Shown here one piece after another: positions 39,662 through 51,530 of a stretch of DNA of 64,000 bases. The stretch comes from Chlorocebus sabaeus (lineage: Eukaryota > Chordata > Mammalia > Primates > Cercopithecidae): the NCBI RefSeq assembly GCF_047675955.1, contig NW_027327441.1, positions 310,001 to 374,000 of the forward strand. Direction: 5' to 3'. Position 1 is the stretch's first letter, and every line of letters starts with the position of its first letter. Below the pieces are notes generated by a model, which saw nothing but the letters and a program-made list of their open reading frames with translations, had not been told where the DNA came from and did no database searches. Both the position numbers and the translations under genes were made by a program.

Positions 39662-39678
39662 TCCAGTTTTGAACGAAA
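39662..39678 (-). other. Near-CENP-B box (8 of 9 core bases)
   Basis: Same sequence, 4,297 bp after the site at 35365. Confidence 0.6.
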
Positions 39679-40834
39679 GATATTTCCTTTTTCACCATAG
39701 CACTTAATGGGCTTCCAAATATCCCTTTGCCAATTCCACAAGAACAGCCTTAGCGAAAGGCTTCTTGAAGGGAAAGATGTAACTCTGTGGGATGAATTAA
39801 CAGAAAACAGAGCAGTTTCTCAGAAAGCTTCTTTCCAGTATTGAACCGAAGATATTTCCTTTTTCACCGTAGCCCTCTGTAGGCTTCCAAAGATCACTTT
39901 GCCAATTCCACAAGAACAGCCTTAGCGAAAGGCTTCTTGAAGGGAAAGATGTAACTCTGTGAGATGAATTAACAGAACACAGAGCAGTTTCTCAGAAAGC
40001 TTCTTTCCAGTTTTGAAAGGAAGATATTTCCTTTTTCCCATAGCCCTCTATGGGCCTCCAAATATCCCTTTTCCAATTCCACAAGAACAGCCTTAGCGAA
40101 AGGCTTCTTGAAGGGAAAGATGTAACACTGTGAGATGAATTAACAAAACACAGAGCAGTTTCTCAGAAAGCTTCTTTCCAGTATTGAACGCAAGATATTT
40201 ACTTTTTCACCGTAGCCCTCCTTGGGCTTCCAAATACCACTTTGCCAATTCCACAAGAACAGCCTAATCGAAAGGCTTCTTGAAGGGAAAGATGTAACTC
40301 TGTGAGATGAATTAACAGAACACAGAGCAGTTTCTCAGAAAGCTTCTTTCCAGTTTTGAACGGAAGATATTTCCTTTTTCACCATAGCCCTCTATGGGCT
40401 TCCAAATATCACTTTGTCAATTCCACAAGAACAGCCTTAGCGAAAGGCTTTTGAAGGGAAAGATGTAACTCTGTGAGATGAATTAATAGAACACGGAGCA
40501 GTTTCTCAGAAAGCTTCTTTCCAGTTTTGAACGGAAGATATTTCCTTTTTCACCATAGCCCTCTATGGGCTTCCAAATATCACTTTGCCAATTCCACAAG
40601 AACAGCCTTAGCGAAAGGCTTCTTGAAGGCAAAGATGTAACTCTTTGAGGTGAATTAACAGAACACAGAGCACTATCTCAAAAAGCTTCTTTCCAGTATT
40701 GAACGCAAGATATTTCCTTTTTCACAGTAGCCCTCCATGGACTTCCAAATATCTCTTTGCCAATTCCACAAGAACAGCCTTAGCAAAAGGATTCTTGCAG
40801 GGAAAGACGTAACTCTGTGAGATGAATTAACAGA

Positions 40835-40842
40835 ACACACAG
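40835..40842 (-). other. Unique two-base insertion (acacacag)
   Basis: The consensus 'gaacacagagcag' reads 'gaacacacagagcag', one extra CA and the only net insertion I found in the window. It shifts the frame so that a 90-codon open stretch appears on the minus strand (40673-40945); I regard that as an accident of the repeat. Confidence 0.8.
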
Positions 40843-41417
40843 AGCAGTTTCTCAGAAAGCTTCTTTCCAGTTTTGAACGGAAGATATTTCCTTTTTCACC
40901 ATAGCCCTCTATGGGCTTCCAAATATCCCTTTGCCAAGTCCACAAGAACAGCCTTAGCGAAAGGCTTCTTGAAGGGAAAGATGTAACTCTCTGAGATGAA
41001 TTAAGAGAACACAGAGAAGTTCCTCAGAAAGCTTCTTTCCAGTTTTGAACGGAAGACATTTCCTTTTCCACCATAGCCCTCAATGGGCTTCCAAATATCA
41101 CTTTGCCAATTCCACAAGAACAACCTTAGCGAAAAGCTTCTTGAAATGAAAGATGTAACTCTGTGGGATGAATTAACGGAACACAGAGCAGTTTCTCAGA
41201 AAGCTTCTTTCCAGTTTTGAACGGAAGATATTTCCTTTTTCACCATAGCCCTCTATGGGCTTCCAAATATCACTTTGCCAATTCCACAAGAACAGCCTAA
41301 TCGAAAGGCTTCTTGAAGGGAAAGATGTAACTCTGTGAGATGAATTAACAGAACACAGAGCAGTTTCTCAGAAAGCTTCTTTCCAGTTTTGAACGGAAGA
41401 TACTTCCCTTTTCACCA

Positions 41418-44400
41418 TTGCCCTCTATGGGCTTCCAAATATCCCTTTGCGAATTCCACTAGAACAGCCTTAGCGAAAGGCTTCTTGAAGGGAAAGATGT
41501 AACCTTGTGTGGTGAATTAACAGAACACAGAGCAGTTTCTCAGAAAGATTCTTTCCAGTTTTGAACGGAAGATACTTCCTTTTTCACCATAGCCCTCTAT
41601 GGACTTCCAAATATCCCATTGCCAATTCCACAAGAACAGCCTTAGCGAAAGACTTCTTGAAGGGAAAGATGTAATTCTGTGAGATGAATTAACAGAACAC
41701 AGAGCAGTTTCTCAGAAAGCTTCTTTCCAGTTTTGAATCGAAGATATTTCCTTTTTCACCATGGCCCTCAATGGGCTTCCAAATATCACTTTGCCAATTC
41801 CACAAGAACAGCCTTAGCGAAAGGCTTCTTGAAGGGAAAGATGTAACTCTGTGGGATGAATTAACGGAACACAGAGCAGTTTCTCAGAAAGCTTCTTTCC
41901 AGTTTTGAACGGAAGATATTTCCTTTTTCACCATAGCCCTCTATGGGCTTCCAAATATCACTTTGCCAATTCCACAAGAACAGCCTAATCGAAAGGCTTC
42001 TTGAAGGGAAAGATGTAACTCTGTGAGATGAATTAACAGAACACAGAGCAGTTTCTCAGAAAGCTTCTTTCCAGTTTTAAACGGAAGATATTTCCTTTTT
42101 CACCATAGCCCTCTATGGGCTTCCAAATATCACTTTGCCAATTCCACAAGAACAACCTTAGCGAAAGGCGTCTTGAAGGGAAAGATGTAACTCTGTGAGA
42201 TGAATTAACAGAACACAGAGCAGTTTCTCAGAAAGCCTCTTTCCAGTTTTGAACGGAATATATTTCCTTTTTCACCATAGCCCTCTATGGGCTTCCAAAT
42301 ATCCCTTTGCCATTTCCACAAGAACAGCCTTAGCGAAAGGCTTCTTGAAGGGAAAGATGTAACTCTGTGAGATGAATTAACAGAACACAGAGCAGTTTCT
42401 CAGAAAGCTTCTTTCCAGTTTTCAACGGAAGATATTTCGTTTTTCACCATAGCCCACTATGGGCATTCAAATATCCCTTTGCCAATTCCACAAGAACAGC
42501 CTTAGCGAAAGGCTTCTTGAAGGGAAAGGTGTAACTCTGTGAGATGAATTAACAGAACACAGAGCAGTTTCTCAGAAATCTTCTTTCCAGTTTTGAAAGG
42601 AAGATACTTCCATTTTCCCATAGCGCTCTATGGGCTTCCAAATATCCCTTTTCCAATTCCACAAGAACAGCCTTAGCGAAAGGCTTCTTGAAGGGAAAGA
42701 TGTAACTCTGTGAAATGAATTAACAGAACACAGAGCAGTTTCTCAGAAAGCATCTTTCCAGTTTTGAACGGAAGATTTTTCCTTTTTCACCATAGCCCTC
42801 AAAGGGCTTCCAAATATCACTTTGCCAATTCCACAAGAACAGCCTTAGCGAAAGGCTTCTTGAAGGGAAAGATGTAACTCTGTGAGATGAATTAACGGAA
42901 CAGAGAGCAGTTTCTCAGAAAGCTTCTTTCCGGTTTTGAACGGAAGATATTTCCTTTTTCACCTTAGCCCTCTAGGGGCTTCCAAATATCACTTTGCCAA
43001 TTCCACAAGAACAGCCTTAGCGAAAGGCTTCTTGAAGGGAAAGATGTAACTCTGTGAGATGAATTAACAGAACACAGAGCAGTATCTCAAAAAGCTTCTT
43101 TCCAGTATTGAACGAAAGATGTTTCCTTTTTCACAGTAGCCCTCCATGGACTTCCAAATATCTCTTTGCCAATTCCACAAGAACAGCCGTAGCAAAAGGA
43201 TTCTTGCAGGGAAAGACGTAACTCTGTGAGATGAATTAACAGAACACAGAGTAGTTTCTCAGAAAGCTTCTTTCCAGTTTTGAACGGAAGATATTTCGTG
43301 TTTCACCATAGCCCTCTATGGGCTTCCAAATATCACTTTGCCAACTCCACAAGAACAGCCTTAGCGAAAGGCTTCTTGAAGGGAAAGATGTAACTCTGTG
43401 AAATGAATTAACAGAACACAGAGCAGTTTCTCAGAAAGCTTCTTTCCAGTTTTGAACGGAAGACATTTCCTTTTCCACCATAGCCCTCAATGGGCTTCCA
43501 AATATCACTTTGCCAATTCCACAAGAACAGCCTTAGCGAAAGGCTTCTTGAAATGAAAGATGTAACTCTGTGGGATGAATTAACGGAACACAGAGCAGTT
43601 TCTCAGGAAGCTTCTTTCCAGTTTTGAACGGAAGATATTTCCTTTTTCACCATAGCCCTCTTTGGGCTTCCAAATATCACTTTGCCAATTCCACAAGAAC
43701 AGCCTAATCGAAAGGCTTCTTGAAGGGAAAGATGTAACTCTGTGAGATGAATTAACAGAACACAGAGCAGTTTCTCAGAAAGCTTCTTTCCAGTTTTGAA
43801 CGGAAGATACTTCGTTTTTCACCATTGCCCTCTACGGGCTTCCAAATATCCCTTTGCGAATTCCACTAGAACAGCCTTAGCGAAAGGCTTCTTGAAGGGA
43901 AAGATGTAACGTTGTGAGATGAATTAACAGAACACAGAGCAGTTTCTCAGAAAGATTCTTTCCAGTTTTGAACGGAAGATACTTCCTTTTTCACCATAGC
44001 CCTCAATGGGCTTTCAAATATCCCTTTGCCAATTACACAAGAACAGCCTTAGCGAAAGGCTTCTTGAAGGGAAAGATGTAACTCTGTGAGATCAATTAAC
44101 AGAACACAGAGCAGTTTCTCAGAAAGCTTCTTTCCAGTTTTGAACCGAAGATATTTCCTTTTTCACCATAGCCCTCTATGGGCTTCCAAAGATCACTTTG
44201 CCAATTCCACAAGAACAGCCTTAGCGAAAGGCTTCTTGAAGGGAAAGATGTAACTCGGTGAGATGAATTAACAGAACACAGAGCAGTTTCTCAGAAAGCT
44301 TCTTTCCAGTTTTGAACGGAAGATATTTCCTTTTTCACCATAGCCCTCTATGGGCTTCCAAATATCCCTTTGCCAATTCCACAAGAACAGCTTTAGCAAA

Positions 44401-45340
44401 AGGCTCCTTGAAGGGAAAGATGTAACTCTGTGAGATGAATTAACAGAACACAGAGCAGTTTCTCAGAAAGCTTCTTTCCAGTTTTGAACGGAAGATATTT
44501 CGTGTTTCACCATAGCCCTCTATGGGTTTCCAAATATCCCTTTACCAATTCCACAAGAACTGCCTTAGCGAAAGGCTTCTTGAAGGGAAAGATGTAACTC
44601 TGTGAGATGAATTAACAGAACACAGAGCAGTTTCTCAGAAAGCTTCTTTCCAGTTTTGAACGGAAGATATTTCCTTTTTCACCATAGCCCTCTATGGGCT
44701 TCCAAATATCCCTTTGCCAATTCCACAAGAACAGCCTTAGCGAAAGGCTTCTTGAAGGGAAAGATGTAACTCTGTGAGATGAATTAACAGAACACAGAGC
44801 AGTTTCTCAGAAAGCTTCTTTCCAGTTTTGAACGGAAGATATTTCGTTTTTCACCATAGCCCTCTATGGCCTTCCAAATATCCCTTTGCCAATTCCACAA
44901 GAACAGCCTTAGCGAAAGGCTTCTTGAAGGGAAAGATGTAACTCTGTGAGATGAATTAACAGAACACAGAGCAGTTTCTCAGAAAGCTTCTTTCCAGTTT
45001 TGAACCGAAGATATTTCCTTTTTCACCATAGCCCTCTATGGGCTTCCAAATATCACTTTGCCAATTCCACAAGAACAGCCTTAGAGAAAGGCTTCTTGAA
45101 GGGAAAGATGTAACTCTGTGAGTTGAATTAACAGAACACAGAGCAGTTTCTCAGAAAGCTTCTTTCCAGTTTTGAACGGAAGATATTTCCTTTTTCACCA
45201 TAGCCCTCTATGGGCTTCCAAATATCCCTTTGCCAATTCCACAAGAACAGCCTTAGCGAAAGGCTTCTTGAAGGGAAAGATGTAACTCTGTGAGATGAAT
45301 TAACAGAACACAGAGCAGTTTCTCAGAAAGCTTCTTTCCA
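41418..45340 (-). repeat. Mosaic block with many private monomer variants
   Basis: About 23 monomers that do not follow the 30-mer order. Distinctive variants are 'gaatcgaag' (about 41738), 'tttaaacgg' (about 42076), 'aaaggcgtc' (42165), 'gaatatattt' (about 42257), 'cccactatgggcattc' (about 42453), 'cattttccc' (42611), 'ccggtttt' (about 42932), 'taggggc' (about 42974), 'ggctccttg' (about 44402) and 'agagaaagg' (about 45082). The distance from the marker at 41418 to 'ttgccctctacggg' at 43825 is 14 x 172 minus 1. A related block lies at 55688-61630. Confidence 0.78.
43101..43117 (-). other. Near-CENP-B box, independent variant (8 of 9 core bases)
   Basis: On the minus strand TTTCGTTCAATACTGGA. 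It arises in a different monomer type ('gtatctcaaaaag', gtattgaac background), so the TTCG half appeared separately from the main series. Confidence 0.5.
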
Positions 45341-48300
45341 GTATATAACGCAAGATATTTCCTTTTTCACCGTAGCCCTCCTTGGGCTTCCAAATATCTC
45401 TTTGCCAATTCCACAAGAACAGCCTTAGCGAAAGGCTTCTTGAAGGGAAAGATGTAACTCGGCGAGATGAATTAACAGAACACAGAGCAGTTTCTCAGGA
45501 AGCTTCTTTCCAGTTTTGAACGGAAGATATTTCCTTTTTCACCGTAGCCCTCTATGGGCTTCCAAATATCACTTTGCCAATTCCACAAGAACAGCCTTAG
45601 CGAAAGGCTTCTTGAAGGGAAAGATGTAACTCTGTGAGATGAATTAACAGAACACAGAGCAGTTTCTCAGAAGGCTTCTTTCCAGTATTGAACGCAAGAT
45701 ATTTCCTTTTTCACAGTATCCCTCCATGGACTTCCAAATATCACTTTGCCAATTCCACAAGAACAGCCTGAGCGAAAGGGTTCTTGAAGGGAAAGATGTA
45801 ACTCTGTGAGATGAATTTACGGAACACAGAGCAGTTTCTCTGAAAGCTTCTTTCCAGTTTTGAACGGAAGTTATTTCCTTTTTCACCATAGCCCTCTATG
45901 GGCTTCCAAATATCACTTTGCTAATTCCACAAGAACAGCCTAAGCGAAAGGCTTCTTGAAGGGAAAGATGTAACTCTGTGAGATGAATTAACAGAACACA
46001 GAGCAGTTTCTCAGAATGCTTCTTTCCAATATTGAACGCAAGATATTTCCTTTTTCACAGTAGCCCTCCATGGACTTCCAAATATCCCTTTGCCAATTCC
46101 ACAAGAACAGCCTTAGGGAAAGGCTTCTTGAAGGGAAAGATGTAACACTGTGAGTTGAATTAACAGAACACAGAGCAGTTTCTCAGAAAGCTTCTTTCCA
46201 GTTTTGAACGGAAGATATTTCCTTTATCACCATAGCAATCTACGGGCTTCCAAATATCACTTTGCCAATTCCACAAGAACAGCCTTAGCGAAGGGCTTAT
46301 TGAAGGGAAAGATGTAACTCTGTGAGATGAATTAACAGAACACAGAGCAGTTTCTCAGAAAGCTTCTTTCCAGTTTTGAACGGAAGATATTTCGTTTTTC
46401 ACCATAGCCCTCTATGGGCTTCCAAATATCCCTTTGCCAATTCCACAAGAACAGCCTTAGCGAAAGGCTTCTTGAAGGGAAAGATGTAACTCTGTGAGAT
46501 GCATTAACAGAACACAGAGCAGTTTCTCAGAAGGCTTCTTTCCAGTATTGAACGCAAGATATTTCCTTTTTCACAGTATCCCTCCATGGACTTGCAAATA
46601 TCACTTTGCCATTTCCACAAGAACAGCCTTAGCGAAAGGCTTCTTGAAGGGAAAGATGTAACTCTGTGAGATGAATTAACAGAACACAGAGCAGTTTCTC
46701 AGAAAGTTTCTTTCCAGTATTGAACGGAAGATAATTCCTTTTTCGCCATAGCCCTCTATGGGCTTCCAAATATCCCTTTGCCAATTCCACAAGAACAGCC
46801 TTAGCGAAAGGCTTCTTGAAGGGAAAGATGTAACTCTGTGAGATGAATTAACAGAACACAGAGCAGTTTCTGAGAAAGCTTCTTTCCAGTTTTGAACGGA
46901 AGATACTTCCTTTTTCACCATAGGACTCTATGGGCTTCCAAATATCACTTTGCCAATTCCACAAGAACAGCCTTAGCGAAAGGGTTCTTAAAGGGAAAGA
47001 TGTAACTCTGTGAGATGAATTATCGGAACACAGAGCAGTTTCTCAGAAAGCTTCTTTCCAGTTTTGAACGGAAGTTATTTCCTTTTTTACCATAGCCCTC
47101 TATGGGCTTCCAAATATCACTTTGCCAATTCCACAAGAACAGCCTTAGCGAAAGGCTTCTTGAAGGGAAAGATGTAACTCTGTGAGATGAATTAACAGAA
47201 CACAGAGCATTTTCTCAGAAAGCTTCTTTCCACTATTGAACGCAAGATATTTAATTTTTCACAGTAGCCCTCCATGGACTTCCAAATATCACTTTGCCAA
47301 TTCCACAAGAACAGCCTTAGCGAAAGGCTTCTTGAAGGGAAAGATGTAACTCTGTGAGTTGAATTAACAGAACACAGAGCAGTTTCTCAGAAAGCTTCTT
47401 TCCAGTTTTGAACGGAACATATTTCCTTTTTCACCATAGCCCTTAATGGGCTTCCAAATATCCCTTTGACAATTCCACAAGTACAGCCTTAGCCATAGGC
47501 TTCTTGAAGGGAAAGATGTAACTCTGTGAGATGAATTAACAGAACACAGAGCAGTTTCTCAGAAAACTTCTTACCAGTTTTGAATGGAAGATATTTCCTT
47601 TTTCACCATAGCCCTCTATGGGCTTCCAAATATCTCTTTTCCAATTCGACAAGAACAGACTTAGCGAAAGGCTTCTTGAAGGGAAAGATGTAACTCTGAG
47701 AGATGAATTAACAGAACACAGAGCAGTTTCTCAGAAAGCTTCTTTCCAGTTTTGAACAGAAGATATTTCCTTTTTCACCATAACCCTCTATGGGCTTCCA
47801 AATATCCCTTTGCCAATTCCACAAGAACAGCCTTAGCGAAAGGCTTCTTGAAGGGAAAGATGTAACTCTGTGAGATGAATTAACAGAACACAGAGCAGTT
47901 TCTCAGAAAGCTTCTTTCCAGTATTGAACGCAAGATATTTCCTTTTTCAGCGTAGCCCTCCATGGGCTTCCAAATACCACTTTGCCAATTCCACAAGAAC
48001 AGCCTTAGCGAAAGGCTTCTTGAAGGGAAAGATGTAACTCTGTGAGATGAATTAACAGAACACAGAGCAGTTTCTCAGAAAGCTTTTTCCAGCTTTCAAC
48101 GGAAGATATTTCCTTTTTCAACATAGCCCTCTATGGGCTTCCAAATATCACTTTGCCAATTCCACAAGAACAGCCTTAGCGAAAGGCTTCTTGAAGGGAA
48201 AGATGTAACTCTGTGAGATGAATTAACAGAACACAGAGCAGTTTCTCAGAAAGCTTCTTTCCAGTTTTGAACGGAAGATATTTCCTTTTTCACCATAGCC

Positions 48301-48435
48301 CTCTATGGGCTTCCAAATATCACTTTGCCAATTCCACAAGAACAGCCTTAGCGAAAGGCTTCTTGAAGGGAAAGATGTAACTCTGTGAGATGAATTAACA
48401 GAACACAGAGCAGTTTCTCAGAAAGCTTCTTTCCA
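45341..48435 (-). repeat. 18-monomer unit (3,095 bp), copy 1
   Basis: It is bounded by gtatataacg monomers at 45341 and 48436, with length 18 x 172 minus 1; the missing base is in 'aagctttttccag' near 48081. It contains agtatccctcc twice (about 45715 and 46575), catagcaatctacggg, 'gaagataattcctttttcgcc' spread over 46726-46746, 'gaattatcgg', 'gcattttctc', 'cttaatggg' with 'gtacagcc', 'ttaccag', 'ttcgac' and 'ttcagcg'. These sit between pieces recognisable from the 30-mer. Confidence 0.83.
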
Positions 48436-51400
48436 GTATATAACGCAAGATATTTCCTTTTTCACCGTAGCCCTCCTTGGGCTTCCAAATATCTCTTTGC
48501 CAATTCCACAAGAACAGCCTTAGCGAAAGGCTTCTTGAAGGGAAAGATGTAACTCGGCGAGATGAATTAACAGAACACAGAGCAGTTTCTCAGGAAGCTT
48601 CTTTCCAGTTTTGAACGGAAGATTTTTCCTTTTTCACCGTAGCCCTCTATGGGCTTCCAAATATCACTTTGCCAATTCCACAAGAACAGCCTTAGCGAAA
48701 GGCTTCTTGAAGGGAAAGATGTAACTCTGTGAGATGAATTAACAGAACACAGAGCAGTTTCTCAGAAGGCTTCTTTCCAGTATTGAACGCAAGATATTTC
48801 CTTTTTCACAGTATCCCTCCATGGACTTCCAAATATCACTTTGCCAATTCCACAAGAACAGCCTTAGCGAAAGGGTTCTTGAAGGGAAAGATGTAACTCT
48901 GTGAGATGAATTAACGGAACACAGAGCAGTTTCTCAGATAGCTTCTTTCCAGTTTTGAACGGAAGTTATTTCCTTTTTCACCCTAGCCCTCTATGGGCTT
49001 CCAAATATCACTTTGCTAATTCCACAACAACAGCCTTAACGAAAGGCTTCTTGAAGGGAAAGATGTAACTCTGTGAGATGAATTAACAGAACACAGAGCA
49101 GTTTCTCAGAATGCTTCTTTCCAATATTGAACGCAAGATATTTCCTTTTTCACAGTAGCACTCCATGGACTTCCAAATATCCCTTTGCCAATTCCACAAG
49201 AACAGCCTTAGGGAAAGGCTTCTTGAAGGGAAAGATGTAACACTGTGAGTTGAATTAACAGAACACAGAGCAGTTTCTCAGAAAGCTTCTTTCCAGTTTT
49301 GAACGGAAGATATTTCCTTTATCACCATAGCAATCTACGGGCTTCCAAATATCACTTTGCCAATTCCACAAGAACAGCCTTAGCGAAGGGCTTATTGAAG
49401 GGAAAGATGTAACTCTGTGAGATGAATTAACAGAACACAGAGCAGTTTCTCAGAAAACTTCTTTCCAGTTTTGAACAGAAGATATTTCGTTTTTCACCAT
49501 AGCCCTCTATGGGCTTCCAAATATCCCTTTGCCAATTCCACAAGAACAGCCTTAGCGAAAGGCTTCTTGAAGGGAAAGATGTAACTCTGTGTGATGCATT
49601 AACAGAACACAGAGCAGTTTCTCAGAAGGCTTCTTTCCAGTATTGAACGCAAGATATTTCCTTTTTCACAGTATCCCTCCATGGACTTCCAAATATCACT
49701 TTGCCAATTCCACAAGAACAGCCTTAGCGAAAGACTTCTTGAAGGGAAAGATGTAACTCTGTGAGATGAATTAACAGAACACAGAGCAGTTTCTCAGAAA
49801 GTTTCTTTCCAGTATTGAACGAAAGATAATTCCTTTTTCGCCATAGCCCTCTATGGGCTTCCAAATATCCCTTTTCCAATTCCACAAGAACAGCCTAAGC
49901 GAAAGGCTTCTTGAAGGGAAAGATGTAACTCTGTGAGATGAATTAACAGAACACAGAGCAGTTTCTGAGAAAGCTTCTTTCCAGTTTTGAACGGAAGATA
50001 CTTCCTTTTTCACCATAGGACTCTATGGGCTTCCAAATATCACTTTGCCAATTCCACAAGAGCAGCCTTAGCGAAAGGGTTCTTAAAGGGAAAGATGTAA
50101 CTCTGTGAGATGAATTATCGGAACACAGAGCAGTTTCTCAGAAAGCTTCTTTCCAGTTTTGAACGGAAGTTATTTCCTTTTTTACCATAGCCCTCCATGG
50201 GCTTCCAAATATCACTTTGCCAATTCCACAAGAACAGCCTTAGCGAAAGGCTTCTTGAAGGGAAAGATGTAACTCTGTGAGATGAATTAACAGAACACAG
50301 AGCATTTTCTCAGAAAGCTTCTTTCCACTATTGAACGCAAGATATTTAATTTTTCACAGTAGCCCTCCATGGACTTCCAAATATCACTTTGCCAATTCCA
50401 CAAGAACAGCCTTAGCGAAAGGCTTCTTGAAGGGAAAGATGTAACTCAGCGAGATGAATTAACAGAACACAGAGCAGTTTCTCAGAAAGCTTCTTTCCAA
50501 TATTGAAGGCAAGATATTTCCTTTTTCACAGTAGCCCTCCATGCACTTCCAAATATCCCTTTGCCAATTCCACAAGAACAGCCTTAGCGAAAGGCTTCTT
50601 GATGGGAAAGATGTAACTCTGTGAGATGAATTAACGGAACACAGAGCAGTTTCTCAGAAAGCTTCTTTCCAGTTTTGAACGGAAGATATTTCCTTTTTCA
50701 CCATATCCCTCTATGGACTTCCAAATATCCCTTTGCCAATTCCACAAGAACAGCCTTAGCGAAAGGCTTCTTGAAGGGAAAGATGTAACTCTGTGAGATG
50801 AATTAACAGAACACAGAGCAGTTTCTCAGAAAGCTTCTTTCCAGTTTTGAACAGAAGATATTTCCTTTTTCACCATAGCCCTCTATGGGCTTCCAAATAT
50901 CCCTTTGCCAATTCCACAAGAACAGCCTTAGCGAAAGGCTTCTTGAAGGGAAAGATGTAACTCTGTGAGATGAATTAACAGAACACAGAGCAGTTTCTCA
51001 GAAAGCTTCTTTCCAGTATTGAACGCAAGATATTTCCTTTTTCAGCGTAGCCCTCCATGGGCTTCCAAATACCACTTTGCCAATTCCACAAGAACAGCCT
51101 TAGCGAAAGGCTTCTTGAAGGGAAAGATGTAACTCTGTGAGATGAATTAACAGAACACAGAGCAGTTTCTCAGAAAGCTTTTTCCAGCTTTCAATGGAAG
51201 ATATTTCCTTTTTCAACATAGCCCTCTATGGGCTTCCAAATATCACTTTGCCAATTCCACAAGAACAGCCTTAGCGAAAGGCTTCTTGAAGGGAAAGATG
51301 TAACTCTGTGAGATGAATTAACAGAACACAGAGCAGTTTCTCAGAAAGCTTCTTTCCAGTTTTGAACGGAAGATATTTCCTTTTTCACCATAGCCCTCTA

Positions 51401-51530
51401 TGGGCTTCCAAATATCACTTTGCCAATTCCACAAGAACAGCCTTAGCGAAAGGCTTCTTGAAGGGAAAGATGTAACTCTGTGAGATGAATTAACAGAACA
51501 CAGAGCAGTTTCTCAGAAAGCTTCTTTCCA
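48436..51530 (-). repeat. 18-monomer unit (3,095 bp), copy 2
   Basis: Exactly the same length as copy 1, with markers at the same offset (gtatata 45341/48436/51531; aagctttttccag 48080/51175). Most monomers correspond one to one. Between about 50.44 and 50.85 kb three monomers are replaced: copy 1 has 'cttaatggg', 'ttaccag' and 'ttcgac' types, while copy 2 has 'ctcagcgag', 'attgaaggcaag' and 'catatccctctatggac' types. Equal total length shows a replacement, not an insertion, consistent with gene conversion or a double exchange. Confidence 0.82.
49808..49824 (-). other. Near-CENP-B box, independent variant (8 of 9 core bases)
   Basis: Same 17 bases as at 43101 but in the 'gataattcc' monomer of 18-mer copy 2. 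The equivalent monomer of copy 1 near 46713 has gaacggaag and lacks TTCG, so this change postdates that duplication or was lost from copy 1. Confidence 0.5.

Larger units (their letters stand above)
31960..40560 (-). repeat. 4,297-bp tandem duplication (two 25-monomer copies)
   Basis: Markers repeat at a constant 4,297-bp offset: tatcgg 31970/36267, tacgtg-type marker 32650/36947, gtatata 33994/38291, near-CENP-B site 35365/39662, ggcttttgaaggg 36149/40446. The first copy runs from about 31.96 to 36.26 kb and the second from about 36.26 to 40.56 kb. At the far end tatcgg at 36267 is opposed to a tatggg monomer at 40564, so the match stops there. Edges are good to about one monomer. Confidence 0.8.
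36947..41417 (-). repeat. Higher-order unit, 26 monomers (4,471 bp)
   Basis: The length is 26 x 172 minus 1: three one-base deletions (including ggcttttgaaggg at 40446) offset by a two-base insertion near 40835. It repeats the preceding 25-mer at offset 4,297, for example gtatata at 33994 and 38291. After 40446 it keeps the 'gcactatctcaaaaag' and 'ggattcttgcag' monomers that the preceding unit skips, and it ends at 'ttgccctctatggg' at 41418. Confidence 0.82.

Noticed and set aside
40673..40945. Longest open reading frame, 90 codons on the minus strand, and about 16 similar frames of 63-81 codons elsewhere
   Set aside because: All read the same satellite monomer in shifting frames. They exist where a substitution removes a stop, and here where the CA insertion shifts the frame. 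No start context, codon bias or conservation beyond the DNA repeat supports a protein.
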